Positions 28,720 through 37,558 are shown, counted from the stretch's first letter. The stretch: 64,000 nucleotides of DNA from an uncultured Lutibacter sp. (GCF_947495725.1 NZ_CANLZZ010000007.1:216482-280481), one strand, 5' to 3'. Translations and numbers: made by a program. The notes: generated from the letters alone by a model not told the origin.

Positions 28720-28758
28720 CAAAAAAAAGAGTGTGCAACAATTGCACACTCTTTTTTG
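28720..28758. terminator. Bidirectional terminator between the MscS and purine permease genes
   Basis: A perfect hairpin, AAAGAGTGTGCAA and TTGCACACTCTTT around a short loop, is flanked by A-runs and T-runs and serves both convergent genes. Confidence 0.92.
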
Positions 28759-28776
28759 TTTTATTCTTATTTAGAA

Positions 28777-30072
28777 TTAAACATAAAATTTAATTATAAA
28801 TAGAATTGCAATAATGTACATTATAGGTTTAATATCTTTAAATTTCCCTGTAAGTATCTTTAGTAAAACATATGATAGCATACCAAATACAATTCCTTCA
28901 GCAATACTATATGTTAAAGGCATCATTATAATGGTAAAGAATGCTGGAATAGCTTCCGTAAAATCAGTTAAATCGATTTTCATTATTGGAGAAATCATAA
29001 ATAACCCTACAATAATTAGTGCTGGAGCAGTTGCCGCAGCAGGAATTATCATAAATACCGGAGCAAAAAATAATGATAAAGCAAACATACCAGCAACAGT
29101 TAAGGCTGTCATACCTGTTTTACCTCCTTCGGCAACACCGGCAGCACTTTCTACATATGTTGTAACTGTTGAAGTTCCCAATATTGCACCAACAAAAGTT
29201 CCTATTGAATCTGCAAATAATGCTTGTTTTACTCTTGGCACTCTACCTTCTTTATCTAACATTCCCGATTTTGAAGATACTCCAACCAAAGTTCCAACGG
29301 TATCAAACATATCAACAAATAAAAATGTGAATAACACCAACAACATGTCTATTGTAAATATTTGAGAAAAATCGAATTTAAAGAAAATTGGTTCAATTGA
29401 TGGAGGTAAACTAACAAATGTAAAGTTCTCTGGAATAACTGTAACTCCAACAAATAAACCTATTATAGTTGATACTAAAATACCTATTAAAATAGCTCCT
29501 TTTACTTTTTTAGTTAAAAGAACTCCAATTAAAATTACACCTGCTAAACCAACATAAACTGCCGGATTTTTCATATCGCCTAATTGCACTAATGTTGCAG
29601 GGTTATCAGAAATTAATCCAGTTCCTTTTAATCCAATAAAAGCAATAAATAGTCCAATACCAACTGATACGGCGTGTTTTAAATTTAACGGAATAGAATT
29701 TACAATTAATTCTCTAATATTAAATGCCGTTAATAATATAAAAATAATACCTTCTAGGAAAACTGCTGTTAAAGCAAATTCCCAAGAATATCCCATTCCT
29801 AATACAACTGTAAATGCAAAAAAGGCATTTAAACCCATACCTGGCGCCAAGGCAAATGGTAATTTAGCAACTAAAGCCATAACTAAAGTAGCAATTACGG
29901 CAGATAAAGCTGTTGCAGTAAATACTGCATCTTTGTCCATTCCTGCGGCACTTAATATACTCGGGTTTACAGCTAATATATACACCATTGTCATAAATGT
30001 TGTAATACCTGCAATAACCTCAGTTTTTAAAGTTGATTTGTTTTCTGTTATTTTAAAAAATTTATCTAACAT
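28777..30072 (-). CDS. NCS2 purine permease (AzgA/PbuG-like guanine/hypoxanthine transporter)
   Basis: The 431-residue transporter has about 12-14 membrane segments. AzgA-like signatures are seen: TEVIAGITTFMTMVYILAVNP at the start, LAPGMGLNAFFAFTVVLGMGY in TM3, TFLFVDMFDTVGTLVGVSSKSGMLD in TM8 and GTSTVTTYVESAAGVAEGGKTG in TM10. Members take up guanine, hypoxanthine or adenine with protons. It begins 10 bases after a DUF5020 outer-membrane protein gene, suggesting that the two form one purine or nucleoside uptake path across both membranes. Confidence 0.92.
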   Translation of the reverse strand: MLDKFFKITENKSTLKTEVIAGITTFMTMVYILAVNPSILSAAGMDKDAVFTATALSAVIATLVMALVAKLPFALAPGMGLNAFFAFTVVLGMGYSWEFALTAVFLEGIIFILLTAFNIRELIVNSIPLNLKHAVSVGIGLFIAFIGLKGTGLISDNPATLVQLGDMKNPAVYVGLAGVILIGVLLTKKVKGAILIGILVSTIIGLFVGVTVIPENFTFVSLPPSIEPIFFKFDFSQIFTIDMLLVLFTFLFVDMFDTVGTLVGVSSKSGMLDKEGRVPRVKQALFADSIGTFVGAILGTSTVTTYVESAAGVAEGGKTGMTALTVAGMFALSLFFAPVFMIIPAAATAPALIIVGLFMISPIMKIDLTDFTEAIPAFFTIIMMPLTYSIAEGIVFGMLSYVLLKILTGKFKDIKPIMYIIAILFIIKFYV

Positions 30073-30082
30073 AATCTAGTTT

Positions 30083-30733
30083 TTAAATATTCCATTTAAC
30101 ACCTAATGTAGGTCTTCCTTTAATTGCATCGCTTCCACCTCCAAAATTTGATGAAATCTCAAGTTCTCCACCAACAGAAAAACTTTTATTTAAATGATAC
30201 CATAATTGAGGTTCTGCTAAAAATACATTTATATCTGTATAACCAAAAGCAAAATCTCCTTTTTCAGACCAAAAATCTGCAAAACCAGAACATGTTAATT
30301 TATCGGCAATAATATTCCAATACCAAGTAGCAGTTACTTGAAAATTTCCTTCACCTGCACCAGTAAAAGCTTTATAACCTGCATATGTTGAGAATCCCCA
30401 TTTTGCATTTCCCTTACTATAGTTAGCTCCAAAAATCCAAGCTTCTGGAATTGTAAAACTATTTGTATGACCTGCATTATATTCAACATGTAAACCAACT
30501 GGCATTTTTTCAGTTTTTAATACACGAGCTATTTCATAATAAGCTAAGCTTGTTCCTGCTGCTGCATTGTAATCAAAATCTATAAAAGTAAATGTATTAC
30601 CGTACTTATCTGGTTTAAACATTTCAAATGTTGTAGTTAAATGTCCTCTTTCAAAATCGTTATGCAATTGAAAATTTTGAGAAGTAACAGATACAGTCAC
30701 TAAAATTGTAAAAAGAGTAATTAGATGTTTCAT
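30083..30733 (-). CDS. DUF5020 outer-membrane protein, Tsx-like
   Basis: The 216-residue protein has a signal peptide cleaved after about residue 18 (TSQNFQLHNDFERGHLTTTFEMF follows). The rest is a run of amphipathic aromatic strands ending in LGVKWNI, a C-terminus typical of small outer-membrane barrels. DUF5020 members resemble Tsx-type nucleoside channels in size and strand pattern. It lies 10 bases upstream of a purine permease on the same strand, so passage of nucleosides or bases through the outer membrane is a reasonable inference. A TATTTTTG box (30772-30779) may drive both genes. Confidence 0.8.
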   Translation of the reverse strand: MKHLITLFTILVTVSVTSQNFQLHNDFERGHLTTTFEMFKPDKYGNTFTFIDFDYNAAAGTSLAYYEIARVLKTEKMPVGLHVEYNAGHTNSFTIPEAWIFGANYSKGNAKWGFSTYAGYKAFTGAGEGNFQVTATWYWNIIADKLTCSGFADFWSEKGDFAFGYTDINVFLAEPQLWYHLNKSFSVGGELEISSNFGGGSDAIKGRPTLGVKWNI

Positions 30734-31064
30734 TGTGTTGATTAGTTAATGTTTATAAAAAAATTAAGGTGCAAAAATACTACAAAACAGACAATTTAAT
30801 CTTATTATTTAAAAACTATTTTTAACATACAATTAACAATTTTCTAATTTATTTTGATTCTAAATACTAGACAATAAATTTTCCTTATTTTAAACCCTAA
30901 CTTTTTTATAAAACTGTAAAATACAGCCATAATAAATTAAACCTTTAAACATAAATTACCATAATTGATCTTTTTCATTTAATACATTAAAAAATCAATA
31001 AGATTTAAAAATCAATTGATAATCAAGCATATAATGCTTAAATTTAAGGTAAAATCCATAAAAT
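30734..31064. other. Divergent intergenic region between DUF5020 and hoxF1
   Basis: This 331-base gap holds no ORF or RNA gene that I can support. At its left end is a minus-strand -7 box TATTTTTG (30772-30779) for the DUF5020-permease pair. At its right end are the hoxF1 promoter and palindrome. The middle is AT-rich with A/T runs and no clear structure. Confidence 0.6.
31016..31046 (+). promoter_or_regulatory. Predicted hoxF1 promoter with embedded palindrome
   Basis: TTG (31016-31018), 20 bases, then TAAATTTA (31039-31046, seven of eight matches to TAnnTTTG) form a flavobacterial-type promoter 18 bases before the hoxF1 ATG. Between the two elements lies AAGCAT-ATA-ATGCTT (31025-31039), a perfect inverted repeat placed where a bound regulator would block or modulate polymerase. 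Confidence 0.6.
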
Positions 31065-32795
31065 ATGAAACGGTCAAGTCTTTTACCAGTTCTTTGGGGA
31101 TTTCAACAAAAACACGGTTATATTTCCAATAACACAATTACTGAAATTGCAAAAAAATTAAATGTTTCAAAAATTGAAATAGAAGGTGTGGTAACTTTTT
31201 ATCATTTCCTTCACTCAAAACCAACAGGAAAATACATTATATATCTCAACAATAGCATTGTTTCAGAATTTAAAGGCTTTAACCAAGTTAAAAGTGCTTT
31301 TGAAAAAGAAACAGGTGGCACTTTTGGAATTTATGATAAAAATCCAATGTTTTCATTGTTCGAAACTTCATGTATTGGTTTAAGTGATAAAGAACCGGCT
31401 GCTCTAATTAATTCATCACCATTTACAAATTTAACACCTAAAAAAGTAAGTAGTCTAATTAATCATTTAAAAGGTGGAGGAAAACTAACTGATATTGAAG
31501 ACAATCCTACCAGTAAAATTCAATATAAACCTACAGAAGATAAAACTATATTTTTTAGAAATTATTCCTTAGGTAATACAATAACTAAATTAAAACACCT
31601 AAAACCAAATGAAGTTTTAAAAGAAATAGAAAAGGCCGATGTTTCCGGTCGTGGAGGTGCATTTTTCCCAACAGCTACTAAATGGCAATATTCAAAAAAT
31701 AGTGCAACCAATAAAAAGTATATTATTTGTAATGCTGATGAAGGTGAGCCCGGAACTTTTAAAGACAAGGCTTTATTAAATTATGCCCCAGGATTAGTTT
31801 TAGAAGGAATGGTAACGGCTGCATATGTAAGTGGTGCCCAAAAAGGAATAATTTATTTACGTGCTGAATACAATTATTTAGTACCTAAAATTGAAAAAAC
31901 TATCAATAAATTTTACACTAATGGTTTTTTAGGGAAAAATATTGCCAACATTAAGAATTTCAATTTTGATATTGAAGTATTTCTAGGAGCCGGAGCCTAT
32001 GTTTGTGGGGCAGAAACAGCTTTAATTGAATCGCTAGAAGGCAAACGTGGAGAACCTAGAATTCGAAAATATTTCCCAACACATATAGGTTATAACAATA
32101 AATCAACCATTGTAAATAATGTTGAAACTTTGGCTTTAGCTGCAAGAGTTATAGAGTTAGGAAGTAATTTCTTTCAAAAAATTGGCACTTCTAAAAGCAA
32201 GGGAACCAAATTATTAAGTGTTTCTGGAGATGTTGCAAAACCAGGAATTTATGAAGTTGAATGGGGAACTTCCATAAACCAACTTATTAGTATGGAAATG
32301 GCCCAAGCAACAGCTCCAAATTACGTTCAAATTAGTGGACCTTCTGGTGAATGCATTAACAAAAATGAATTTCACAGAAAAATATCTAAAGAAGATTTAG
32401 CGTGTGGTGGATCTATAATGATTTTTAACAAGTATAGAAGTATCATACAAATTATAGAGAATTTCACTCATTTCTTTAAAACAGAATCTTGCGGAAGTTG
32501 CACACCTTGTAGAGCTGGAAATCAAATTTTAATTGAGAAAATAAAAAAAATAAAAAAGGGAATTGCCTCAAGTGAAGACCTAAATCAAATTAAAGAATTA
32601 GGTGAAATTATGAAATTAACCAGTAGATGCGGACTTGGGCAATATGCAGCCAATACATTTATCTCGGCAATAGATAAATTTCAAGAATACTTTAACTTAA
32701 AAGTTTTTGTTTGCGAAGAAGATTGCAATATTGAATTTGATATGGAAGCCGCAGTTTTTGAATACGATAATATTATTCAAAGCACACAAAATTAA
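31065..32795 (+). CDS. hoxF: HoxF-like NADH-binding flavoprotein of [NiFe] hydrogenase, copy 1
   Basis: The protein has 576 residues. A NuoE-like domain spans 1-150, a NuoF-like FMN/NAD domain about 160-460, and a [4Fe-4S] domain runs to the end. Seen are the NAD/FMN loop SGRGGAFFPTATKW (194-207), FMN-binding NADEGEPGTFKDK (223-235), GAGAYVCGAETALIESLEGKRG, and cluster ligands C476, C479, C482 (ESCGSCTPCRAG) with C522 (SRCGLG). The NuoE domain keeps only C103 (TSCIGLSD) of the four Cys that normally hold its [2Fe-2S] cluster, so that cluster is probably absent. It would pass electrons between NAD(H) and the hydrogenase. It has its own promoter, 289 bases upstream of the second copy. Confidence 0.9.
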   Translation: MKRSSLLPVLWGFQQKHGYISNNTITEIAKKLNVSKIEIEGVVTFYHFLHSKPTGKYIIYLNNSIVSEFKGFNQVKSAFEKETGGTFGIYDKNPMFSLFETSCIGLSDKEPAALINSSPFTNLTPKKVSSLINHLKGGGKLTDIEDNPTSKIQYKPTEDKTIFFRNYSLGNTITKLKHLKPNEVLKEIEKADVSGRGGAFFPTATKWQYSKNSATNKKYIICNADEGEPGTFKDKALLNYAPGLVLEGMVTAAYVSGAQKGIIYLRAEYNYLVPKIEKTINKFYTNGFLGKNIANIKNFNFDIEVFLGAGAYVCGAETALIESLEGKRGEPRIRKYFPTHIGYNNKSTIVNNVETLALAARVIELGSNFFQKIGTSKSKGTKLLSVSGDVAKPGIYEVEWGTSINQLISMEMAQATAPNYVQISGPSGECINKNEFHRKISKEDLACGGSIMIFNKYRSIIQIIENFTHFFKTESCGSCTPCRAGNQILIEKIKKIKKGIASSEDLNQIKELGEIMKLTSRCGLGQYAANTFISAIDKFQEYFNLKVFVCEEDCNIEFDMEAAVFEYDNIIQSTQN

Positions 32796-33012
32796 AGATT
32801 TAATTATATTATATTTTACATATAGTTTAAAATATACGATTCTTTACATCGTGTTTTTAAATAAAAATCATAATTAATATGGCATTATTGATTTTTCAAC
32901 AAACAAATCTAATAAAGAAACATTACTTTTTATTAATACTTAATTATAAAAACAACAAAATATTGACAAAACAAAAGTACCTGCTAGAAAGATTTTAAAA
33001 ATACTCAAATCG

Positions 33013-33042
33013 TTCGAAAACGTTTGAAATCATATATTTCAA
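33013..33042. promoter_or_regulatory. Overlapping palindromes upstream of hoxF2
   Basis: TTCGAAAACGTTTGAA (33013-33028, imperfect) overlaps TTGAAAT-CATAT-ATTTCAA (33024-33042, perfect 7-base arms). A partial -7 box, TAACTTTA (33056-33063), lies between them and the hoxF2 ATG at 33085. The set looks like an operator/promoter region for the downstream hydrogenase operon, but its spacing to a -33 TTG is not canonical. Confidence 0.5.
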
Positions 33043-33084
33043 GCTAAAAACTTCGTAACTTTAATTGTATCAAATTTTTATCAC

Positions 33085-34812
33085 ATGGACAGAACATTGT
33101 TATTAAATAAACTTTGGGAATATCAACACAAATTTGGTTTTGTTTCAAAAAGTGCTATTGAAACTATTTCGAAAGAATTAAATGTATCAACCATAGAAAT
33201 TGAAAGCGTGGTATCCTTCTATCATTTTTTTCATAACCAACCTACCGAAAAAAATATTATTTATTTAAATAATAGCATTATTTCCGATTTAAAAGGATTT
33301 GAAAATGTTAAGGCTACAATTGAAAAAGAAACTGGTTGCAATTTTGGCGATTATGGCAATTCAGAATTTTCTTTATTTGAAACCTCTTGTATTGGAATGA
33401 GTGATCAAGAACCTGCGGCTTTAATAAATTTTCAACCTTTTACAGATTTAACCCCAAATAAGGTTAGAAAAATTATTACTAAAATTAAAAATGGCGAAAA
33501 TGTAAAAGATTTTGCTAGTAAAACCATTAGTAAAATTCAATTCACACCCGAAGATGATAAAACAATTATTTTTAGAAATTATGAATTAGGTAAAAGTATA
33601 AAAGAAGGAATAAAATTTACACCTCAAGAAATAATTGATAAAATATATAAGTCCAAACTAAAAGGCTGTGGTGGTGCATTTTTTGATGTTGGCTACAAAT
33701 GGCAATCTTGTAAAAGTAATGAAGATACCGAAAAGTACATTATTTGCAATGCTGATGAAGGAGAACCTGGAACATTTAAAGATCGTGCGGTATTACAACA
33801 TATACCAGGTTTGGTAATTGAAGGCATGGTTTTAGCTGGTTATGCAACTGGTGCCAAGGAAGGGATTATTTATTTACGTGCCGAGTATCAATTTTTTAAA
33901 CAAAAATTAGACGATTTAATAAATGAATTTTACAATCAAAATTTTTTAGGAAAAAACATTCAAAAAATTGAAGGTTTTGATTTTGATATAAGAATTCAAT
34001 TAGGGGCTGGCTCCTATGTTTGTGGTGCCGCTTCTGCCTTAATAGAATCAATGGAAGGCCGCAGAGGAGAACCGCCAGTACGTATGTGGAGTGCAACAAA
34101 ACACGGCTTTAAACATAAACCAACAGTAGTAAATAATGTAGAATCTTTAGCCTATGCTTCAAGAATTATAGAACTTGGCGAAGATTTTTTCCTAAGTATA
34201 GGAACTAAGGAAACTCCAGGTACAAAACTAATTAGTATTTCTGGTGATGTTGCCAAACCTGGAATTTATGAAATTGAATATGGGACATCAATTAGAGAAT
34301 TATTAGGTATAGAAATGAGCCAAGCAACTGCTCCATATTATGTGCAAGTTAGCGGACCATCAGGAGAATGCGTTTCTCCAGCTGAATTCGATCGAAAAAT
34401 TTGTATGGAAGATATTCTATGTGGTGGTAGTTTTATGGTATTTAATCGTACACGAGATATTTTACATATACTACGCAACTTTATGGAGTTTTTTAAAGAA
34501 GAATCGTGTGGGGTTTGTACACCGTGTAGAGCTGGTAATTTTATTCTAAATGAAAAAGTTAAAAAGATGCAGCGTGGTTTAGCTTCAAATGACGATGTTA
34601 ATGAAATTAAAGAATGGGGTAATATAATTAAACTTTCTAGCAGATGTGGTTTGGGAAAATCCTCTCCAAATTCATTAATATATTCCATTGATAAGTTTAA
34701 AGAATATTTTAATCTAAAAATTCCACCTTCAAACGAATCCCAAAATGTAGAATTTGATATGGAAAATGCCATACACGAATTTGATAGTATAATTAAAGAT
34801 ACACAACTTTAA
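33085..34812 (+). CDS. HoxF-like flavoprotein of [NiFe] hydrogenase, divergent copy 2
   Basis: This 575-residue paralogue of the preceding gene has the same domain order and is collinear throughout; by eye more than half of positions match. It keeps NADEGEPGTFKDR (223-235) and the [4Fe-4S] ligands in ESCGVCTPCRAG and SRCGLG. Its NAD/FMN loop is altered: KGCGGAFFDVGYKW (193-206), where copy 1 has SGRGGAFFPTATKW. It also reads CGAASALIES against CGAETALIES. The NuoE domain has only C102 of the four cluster Cys (C85 is nearby). Nucleotide binding may therefore differ from copy 1. It is first in the tight run hoxF2-hoxUY-hoxH-hoxW (10-base spacer to hoxUY). Confidence 0.87.
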   Translation: MDRTLLLNKLWEYQHKFGFVSKSAIETISKELNVSTIEIESVVSFYHFFHNQPTEKNIIYLNNSIISDLKGFENVKATIEKETGCNFGDYGNSEFSLFETSCIGMSDQEPAALINFQPFTDLTPNKVRKIITKIKNGENVKDFASKTISKIQFTPEDDKTIIFRNYELGKSIKEGIKFTPQEIIDKIYKSKLKGCGGAFFDVGYKWQSCKSNEDTEKYIICNADEGEPGTFKDRAVLQHIPGLVIEGMVLAGYATGAKEGIIYLRAEYQFFKQKLDDLINEFYNQNFLGKNIQKIEGFDFDIRIQLGAGSYVCGAASALIESMEGRRGEPPVRMWSATKHGFKHKPTVVNNVESLAYASRIIELGEDFFLSIGTKETPGTKLISISGDVAKPGIYEIEYGTSIRELLGIEMSQATAPYYVQVSGPSGECVSPAEFDRKICMEDILCGGSFMVFNRTRDILHILRNFMEFFKEESCGVCTPCRAGNFILNEKVKKMQRGLASNDDVNEIKEWGNIIKLSSRCGLGKSSPNSLIYSIDKFKEYFNLKIPPSNESQNVEFDMENAIHEFDSIIKDTQL

Positions 34813-34822
34813 AGATTGTAAA

Positions 34823-36088
34823 ATGAAAGAAGTAACATTTAAAATAGACGGAAGAGATTGTAAAGCCGAAAAAGGCCAAAACCTAATAGAAGCTGCCAAA
34901 CAAAACGGAATATTTATTCCTACTTTATGTTATTTCAAACATTTAAATCCGTTAGGAAGTTGTAGGGTTTGTACGGTTAAACAAAACGGTAGAACAATTG
35001 CTGGATGCACAGTTTCTATTGATGACGGAATGGATATTGAAGTAAACACTCCTGAATTATTAGATGCTCGAAAAGCTATTTTAGAAATGATGTTTGTTGA
35101 AGGAAACCACTTCTGCCCTTCTTGCGAAAAAAGTGGAGATTGTCAAATGCAAAATTTAGGTTACGAAACAGGAATTCGTTATACCCGATTTCCTCACTTA
35201 TTTGTAGACAGAATTGTTGATGCTCGTCCAGAACGCATAGTTGTAAATCAAAACCGCTGTATTAAATGCAAGCGCTGTATTGAAGAAGTTATAACAAATG
35301 ATGGTTATAAAGTTTTTAACTTTACAAATAGAGGAAATCAAACATTAGTATCTGTTGATTATGAACAAGAAGCTAAACTTTCAGAATCTCAAGCAGAACA
35401 TGCCATGCATATTTGTCCAACAGGTTCTATTTTAGTAAAAGGAAAATCGTTTGGAAAACCTTTTGGAGATCGACAATTTGATAATTCAAATGCTAATAAA
35501 AACATTCCGTTAACTGATATTAAGAAGCATAAAACAACCAACCTAAAGAAAAAACGGATTGCAACAACCTCATTAGCTGGTTGCTTCGGATGCCACATGT
35601 CCTTATTAGATATAGATTTAGGTATTTTAGATGTAATTGAATTGGTAGAATTTAACAAATCTCCTTTAACTGATATTAAAAAATTTTCTGACCGTTGTGA
35701 TATTGGTTTAATTGAAGGAGGCTGCTGTAACACCGATAATATTGAAGTTCTTCGTGAATTTAGAAAAAACTGTGATGTTTTAGTTTCTGTTGGAGAATGT
35801 GCAATTTGGGGTGGACTTCCAGCAATAAGAAATACTGTTCCTTTAGAAGAATGTTTACGTGAAGCTTATTTAGATTCTCTTACAAGTGAAGAAGATGAAA
35901 CAGTAATACCAAACCATGAAGATATACCAAAAATTTTAAACAAAGTATACTCTAACCACGAGGTTGTTAAAATAGATTATCATATTCCTGGTTGCCCTCC
36001 AAACGCAAACCACATTTGGAATGTTGTAAAAAACATTCTTTTTGAAGAGGAATATTCTATTTCCTATCCAGAATTTAAATACGACTAA
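34823..36088 (+). CDS. HoxU-HoxY fusion: ferredoxin-like diaphorase subunit plus [NiFe] hydrogenase small subunit
   Basis: One 421-residue protein carries two subunits that are usually separate. Residues 1-220 are HoxU: [2Fe-2S] ligands C36, C47, C50, C62; a His/Cys [4Fe-4S] site H96, C98, C101, C107; and a [4Fe-4S] site C146, C149, C152, C198. A linker with PFGDRQFD follows. Residues about 245-421 are HoxY: proximal [4Fe-4S] ligands C254 and C257 (AGCFGCHMS), C326 (VGECAIWGG) and C391 (PGCPPN). The protein would be a continuous electron wire from HoxF to the NiFe site. No stop or frameshift lies between the halves. hoxH follows after 18 bases. Confidence 0.93.
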   Translation: MKEVTFKIDGRDCKAEKGQNLIEAAKQNGIFIPTLCYFKHLNPLGSCRVCTVKQNGRTIAGCTVSIDDGMDIEVNTPELLDARKAILEMMFVEGNHFCPSCEKSGDCQMQNLGYETGIRYTRFPHLFVDRIVDARPERIVVNQNRCIKCKRCIEEVITNDGYKVFNFTNRGNQTLVSVDYEQEAKLSESQAEHAMHICPTGSILVKGKSFGKPFGDRQFDNSNANKNIPLTDIKKHKTTNLKKKRIATTSLAGCFGCHMSLLDIDLGILDVIELVEFNKSPLTDIKKFSDRCDIGLIEGGCCNTDNIEVLREFRKNCDVLVSVGECAIWGGLPAIRNTVPLEECLREAYLDSLTSEEDETVIPNHEDIPKILNKVYSNHEVVKIDYHIPGCPPNANHIWNVVKNILFEEEYSISYPEFKYD

Positions 36089-36106
36089 CTTTTAAAAACT
36101 AACAAA

Positions 36107-37558
36107 ATGAGCAAAAGAAAAATAGTAATAGAACCCGTTACTCGTGTTGAAGGTCATGGAAAAGTTACCATTAAAATGAATGAAAAAGGTCAGGTTGAAG
36201 ATGCCTTTTTACATATAGTTGAATTTAGAGGTTTTGAAAAATTTATTCAAGGTCATCCATACTGGGAGGCACCTGTGCTTGTACAACGTTTATGTGGAAT
36301 TTGCCCTGTTAGTCATCACATTGCAGCTGCAAAAGCTATTGACCAATTAGTTGGAGTAGATCCAGAAAATTTATCGCCAACAGCTACAAAATTGCGTAAA
36401 TTATTACATTATGGACAAGTTTTTCAATCACATTCATTACATTTTTTTTATTTAGCATCACCCGATTTATTATTTGGAATAAATGCCCCTGCCGAAAAAA
36501 GAAATATTGTTGCAGTCGCAGAATCTAATCAAGAATTAGCTAAAAAAGGAATTTTAATGCGAAAATTCGGTCAAGAAATTATTAAAGCTTTGGCTGGAAA
36601 AAAGATACATGGAATATTAGCCGTTCCTGGTGGTGTTCATAAAACTTTTACAAAAGAAGAACGTGAATATTTTTTAGATGGAAAACAGATTCCAAGTGTT
36701 GATACTATGATCGAATGGTCAAAAGAAATAATTAACTTCATAAAAACCTATCACGCTGAAAATGCAAATTGGATTGATAGTTTTGCTAAATACCCTTCTA
36801 ACCATTTAGGTTTAGTGGATCAAGAAACTGGAGCACTAGAATTATATGATGGTCGTTTACGCTCTATTGATTCAGAAGGAAATGAATTATTAAATATTGA
36901 AGATATTGAATATCGATACCATTTTAAAGAAGCAGTTGAACCTTGGTCATATTTAAAATTCCCATATATGACAAAATATGGTCGTGAAAAAGGTTGGAAT
37001 CGCGTAGGGCCATTGGCAAGATTAAATACTTGCTCACATATTAATACGCCACTAGCAGAAATTGAAAGACAAATTTTTAAGTCATATACACAAAACAAAC
37101 CAAATAATATGACAATGCATACGCACTGGGCTCGTTTAATCGAAATGCTTCATTGTGCAGAATTAATGAAAGAACTTCTCTTAGATGATGAATTAATGGG
37201 CAATGATTTGGTTAGAAATGGCACTCCAAGAAATAAAGGTATTGGTATTATTGAAGCTCCAAGAGGTACTTTAATTCATGAGTACCATACAGATGATAAA
37301 GGTTTAATAACAAAATGTAATTTAATTGTTTCAACAACACATAATAATGAAGCAATGAATAGAGGTGTTAGAGCGGTAGCAAATGAAGTATTAAGCGATA
37401 AACCCGAAATAACCGAACCAATGTTAAATCAGATAGAAATAGCAATTAGAGCCTACGACCCTTGTTTAAGTTGTGCTACTCACGCTTTAGGGCAAATGCC
37501 TTTAATTGTACAATTAGAAGATTCTAAAGGAAATATAATTGATGAAAGAATTAGATAA
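36107..37558 (+). CDS. hoxH: [NiFe] hydrogenase large subunit HoxH (group 3d-like)
   Basis: The 483-residue protein has both nickel-binding motifs: RLCGICPVSHH (C63, C66) near the N-terminus and DPCLSCATH (C453, C456, H459) near the C-terminus. A further 24 residues (ALGQMPLIVQLEDSKGN and on) follow His459. This is the propeptide that the maturation protease removes after Ni-Fe(CN)2CO insertion. The L1 motif with VSHH and the Hox gene context place it with NAD-linked group 3d enzymes, which oxidise or produce H2 in the cytoplasm. All key ligands are present, so the enzyme is probably active. Its end overlaps hoxW by 17 bases. Confidence 0.96.
   Translation: MSKRKIVIEPVTRVEGHGKVTIKMNEKGQVEDAFLHIVEFRGFEKFIQGHPYWEAPVLVQRLCGICPVSHHIAAAKAIDQLVGVDPENLSPTATKLRKLLHYGQVFQSHSLHFFYLASPDLLFGINAPAEKRNIVAVAESNQELAKKGILMRKFGQEIIKALAGKKIHGILAVPGGVHKTFTKEEREYFLDGKQIPSVDTMIEWSKEIINFIKTYHAENANWIDSFAKYPSNHLGLVDQETGALELYDGRLRSIDSEGNELLNIEDIEYRYHFKEAVEPWSYLKFPYMTKYGREKGWNRVGPLARLNTCSHINTPLAEIERQIFKSYTQNKPNNMTMHTHWARLIEMLHCAELMKELLLDDELMGNDLVRNGTPRNKGIGIIEAPRGTLIHEYHTDDKGLITKCNLIVSTTHNNEAMNRGVRAVANEVLSDKPEITEPMLNQIEIAIRAYDPCLSCATHALGQMPLIVQLEDSKGNIIDERIR

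Noticed and set aside
28814..29365. Plus-strand ORF of 183 codons inside the purine permease gene
   Set aside because: It lies antisense to a well-conserved NCS2 permease; its low-complexity Ile/Asn/Thr content is a mirror of the membrane helices.
34338..34772. Minus-strand ORF of 144 codons inside hoxF2
   Set aside because: It is antisense to the conserved [4Fe-4S] domain of HoxF2, with no family resemblance of its own.
31065..34812. Possibility that the two hoxF genes are an assembly duplication
   Set aside because: The two copies differ at many residues along their whole length and have different flanking sequence, so they are true, old paralogues.
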